Shown: positions 37,743-39,990 of the stretch, in pieces
Layout: the number at the start of each line of letters is the position of its first letter
Position numbering within the stretch: the first letter of the stretch is position 1
Source: JAVVVD01 sp964642795
Lineage (GTDB): Bacteria; Bacillota; Clostridia; Christensenellales; CAG-138
Reading direction: 5' to 3'
Length of the DNA: 39,990 bases
Assembly (NCBI GenBank): GCA_964642795.1
Contig: CAZXRQ010000008.1
Location: forward strand, 1-39,990
Notes under the pieces: model-generated
Told to the model about the DNA's origin: nothing
The model's input: only the letters and a program-made list of their open reading frames with translations
Databases searched by the model: none
Translations under genes and position numbers: made by a program

Positions 37743-39990
37743 ATGAAACGTTATTTTGCTTTTTTCCTTGCTGTTTTGTTCCTCCTTAGCCCCGTTTCCG
37801 CGCTGGCGGGTACGGTGGCTTACGACGACGCCACCGTTACGGGACTGGAGCTTACCGAGTCCTCCGAATTGCCGGACGCGGCCTCCGCCTCCGAGCTTGA
37901 CGGGCTTGGCGAATCGTTTGCAGATCCTACCGCCACGGATATTGTGGAGCCTTCTGCAACAATAACAGACGCCGCCACATCCACGGATGCGCCGGATATG
38001 ACGCTGACGCCCGGCATGTATGTTGACCCGTCGCTGCTGGAGCAGGATGACCCGCTGCTCCATGATGACGGCATCGCCGCATCGGATAAGCACGTGCCGG
38101 TTCCGGAGGACGATTATCTTGTAAGCGTAATGTCGCTTGCGGATTGCACATACATCCGCGCGCTGCTCAGCACCAGCTCTGCCAGCGTCAGCGTTACGCT
38201 GCACGGAACATACAGCCTGCAGTCCAATGGCGAGACGCTTATGCTGCTTACCGACGGCGCAACCTACAGCTTAAGCTGTTCCGGCAGCACGCTGTACGTC
38301 AAGACCGCCTCAGGTTCCACGCTGTACAGCGGCGCGGCCTTCACCATAATGGAGCATACCCCCGTAGGCAGCGCAGGCTATAACTACTTTTCCTTATACA
38401 ATACCTACCGCGGTGCGACGTTAAACTATAAGGGCAGCCTTAACGCATATGTCAGCAGCGGCCTCAAACTGGTCAACCGCGTATACATCGAGGATTACCT
38501 CAAGGGCGTGGTAGGCTACGAGATAGGCGACGGCTACGGCGCGGCGGCGCTTCAGGCGCAGGCCGTTATTGCCCGCACATATGCCGTCAACTACATAAAG
38601 ACCGCAGGCAACTACGACGTGGTGGACACAAGCGCAAATCAGGTGTACGGCGGCATTCCGTCCAATCATCCCAACTCCGCGCTCGCAGTGGACGCCACCA
38701 GCGGCATAGTGCTTACCTATAACAGCGCGGCAGCACGGGTATACTACTCCGCCAGCAACGGCGGCGAGATAGAGCTTGCCGCGCACCGCTGGACCGATCC
38801 CACGGTATACGCCTACGAAGCGGCCAAGGCGGATGCTTATGATCTGGCCTACATAACCGCCTCCGCCGCAAGCGGAAGCACCACATATGCAGAATTCGTC
38901 ACCATAGAAAAGCAAAACCCCGCCCCATCCGGCACGCTCGCCTCCGCGCTCATCAACAACTCGCTCATACCCGCGCTGCTGTCGCAGTACAGTCTTTCCG
39001 TTACCGCACCAGATATCACGCTTAACAGCGTGGCCATCGTAAGCACGGCCAAGAGCGGACACGAGGGCTGCTCCTGCTCGCAGATGGACTATATGACCGT
39101 CACCTATAACTGCACGATAGGCGGTACTGAGTATACGCTCAGCGCCATCGTACAGGATACGGAGCTGTATATTTCAAACGGCTGGAGCGTGTACCAAAAC
39201 AGCAAGCTCAGCGAATACTGGCTTACCGACAAGGGCGACTATTACGAGCTGCGCCACGCCCGCTACGGCCACGGCATAGGCATGAGTCAGGTAGGCGCAC
39301 GCCTTATGGCGTCAAACGGCAATACCTATCAGCAGATACTCAGCTTCTATTATCCCGGCATAGAGTTTACGGCTTCTGAGCAAATAGGCACGCCTGCGCT
39401 GACCGGCGCGGAGGTGATCGTCAAGACCACAGGCGTTACGCTGGACAAGACCTACTCGGCCGCCTTTATTGGCAAGCCGCTTCAGCTCACCGCTACCGTA
39501 CTTCCCGCCAACGCCACCAATAAGCAGCTTGTATGGAGCAGCTCCAACAACGCCGTGGCGACGGTAGATGAAAACGGCATAGTGACCGGCGTTGCCAGCG
39601 GTACGGCATACATAACCGCGGTCACCGCGGATGGAAGCAACCGCAGCGCACGCTGCACCGTAAGCGTGACCCGCGGCGTAGATGAAATTGTGATCACCGG
39701 GCCAGCCGAGATGGCGGCCGGTAAGTACATAACCCTCACGGCCACCGCCAGCCCTACCAACGCCACCAACCGTAACGTTACGTGGACGGTGGATAATACC
39801 AATGCCGCGTATGTTAGCAGCGGCCGCGTGATAGCGCGGAACGTAACTGCTGACACCACGGTAATTGTTACCGCCACGGCAGCGGACGGAAGCGGTGTGA
39901 CCGCAACACACACCATACTGATAAAGCCCGCCGTTACCAGCGTGGCGATACTTAGAAACGGTGCAGCCGTAACAAACGGGCTGCTGGCGA
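37743..39990 (+). CDS. Secreted SpoIID/LytB-domain protein with Big_2 Ig-like repeats (runs off the window)
   Basis: At least 749 residues; no stop before the window end. Signal peptide (KRYFAFFLAVLFLLSPVSALA), an acidic low-complexity stretch to ~120, then a SpoIID domain: VYIEDYLKGVVGYEIGDG (candidate catalytic Glu), ALQAQAVIARTYAVNYI, NQVYGGIP, YYSASNGGEIE and RYGHGIGMSQVGARLMA. From ~555 come Big_2-type domains (LPANATNKQLVWSSSNNAVA, VDENGIVTGVASGTAYITA) with at least two copies. It is a wall-acting glycan-cleaving or amidase-enhancer protein, larger than sporulation SpoIID and likely extracellular. AGGTGA lies ~13 bases before the ATG. Confidence 0.85.
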   Translation, partial: MKRYFAFFLAVLFLLSPVSALAGTVAYDDATVTGLELTESSELPDAASASELDGLGESFADPTATDIVEPSATITDAATSTDAPDMTLTPGMYVDPSLLEQDDPLLHDDGIAASDKHVPVPEDDYLVSVMSLADCTYIRALLSTSSASVSVTLHGTYSLQSNGETLMLLTDGATYSLSCSGSTLYVKTASGSTLYSGAAFTIMEHTPVGSAGYNYFSLYNTYRGATLNYKGSLNAYVSSGLKLVNRVYIEDYLKGVVGYEIGDGYGAAALQAQAVIARTYAVNYIKTAGNYDVVDTSANQVYGGIPSNHPNSALAVDATSGIVLTYNSAAARVYYSASNGGEIELAAHRWTDPTVYAYEAAKADAYDLAYITASAASGSTTYAEFVTIEKQNPAPSGTLASALINNSLIPALLSQYSLSVTAPDITLNSVAIVSTAKSGHEGCSCSQMDYMTVTYNCTIGGTEYTLSAIVQDTELYISNGWSVYQNSKLSEYWLTDKGDYYELRHARYGHGIGMSQVGARLMASNGNTYQQILSFYYPGIEFTASEQIGTPALTGAEVIVKTTGVTLDKTYSAAFIGKPLQLTATVLPANATNKQLVWSSSNNAVATVDENGIVTGVASGTAYITAVTADGSNRSARCTVSVTRGVDEIVITGPAEMAAGKYITLTATASPTNATNRNVTWTVDNTNAAYVSSGRVIARNVTADTTVIVTATAADGSGVTATHTILIKPAVTSVAILRNGAAVTNGLLA

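Noticed and set aside
1..39990. CRISPR array, prophage or replication origin
   Set aside because: I saw no regularly spaced direct repeats, no phage structural genes and no DnaA-box cluster in the window.
1..39990. Genome-wide reassignment of UAG to glutamine
   Set aside because: At least six genes here end properly at TAG (one directly before a terminator, one four bases before the next start), so TAG is normally a stop.

Overview
The window reads as chromosomal DNA of a Gram-positive, low-GC-phylum (Firmicutes/Clostridia-like) bacterium with moderately high GC. The evidence is AGGAGG-type ribosome binding sites, sigma-A promoters (TTGACA-17-TATAAT class), lipobox and LPxTG-like surface proteins, a TPP riboswitch in front of an ECF-type thiamine transporter (ThiT), NfeD/FloA, and sporulation-type proteins (SpoIIE-like, two SpoIID-like). 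Most native genes strongly favour the ATA isoleucine codon. I cannot name the species.

Layout. 0-7 kb: an HTH regulator, an HMG-CoA-lyase-family enzyme, a sorted surface protein broken by an in-frame amber codon, a tRNA-Arg(CCG) with a tRNA relic beside it, a divergent lipoprotein pair (metallophosphoesterase / ComEC-like hydrolase) and a small lipoprotein. 7-15.6 kb: a metabolic block with a VanX-type dipeptidase, a DUF819 membrane protein, two tandem SAM hydrolases, a divergent MerR-type regulator fused to a degenerate methyltransferase-like domain, an orphan histidinol-dehydrogenase homologue and a sodium:solute symporter. The merR/hisD intergenic region carries two MerR-like promoter signatures. 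15.7-19.7 kb: an island of different codon use. It starts with a frameshifted BspA-like leucine-rich-repeat gene, continues with a tightly coupled three-gene cassette (methyltransferase, RNA ligase, HD phosphoesterase-polynucleotide kinase), and ends with a possible IS66 remnant and a tRNA-Arg(ACG). 19.9-26.3 kb: small membrane protein, YhhN lysoplasmalogenase, WYL regulator, two small proteins, a large secreted repeat protein, YigZ and TyrS. 26.4-35 kb: SpoIIE-like phosphatase with an early in-frame amber codon, a coiled-coil/SH3b protein, riboswitch-controlled thiT, typA, a GNAT acetyltransferase and SpoIID. 34.4-40 kb: a membrane/FloA-NfeD gene block, then a second SpoIID-like protein with Ig-like repeats running off the window.

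The most notable system is the three-gene cassette at 16467-19219. Its parts fit an end-healing and sealing RNA repair pathway: the HD domain removes a 2',3'-phosphate, the kinase phosphorylates the 5'-OH, the ligase seals, and the methyltransferase may mark the product. Second is the SAM-centred block with a MerR/methyltransferase-like candidate sensor. Third is the pair of otherwise intact genes interrupted by single UAG codons, in a genome that also uses UAG as a normal stop.
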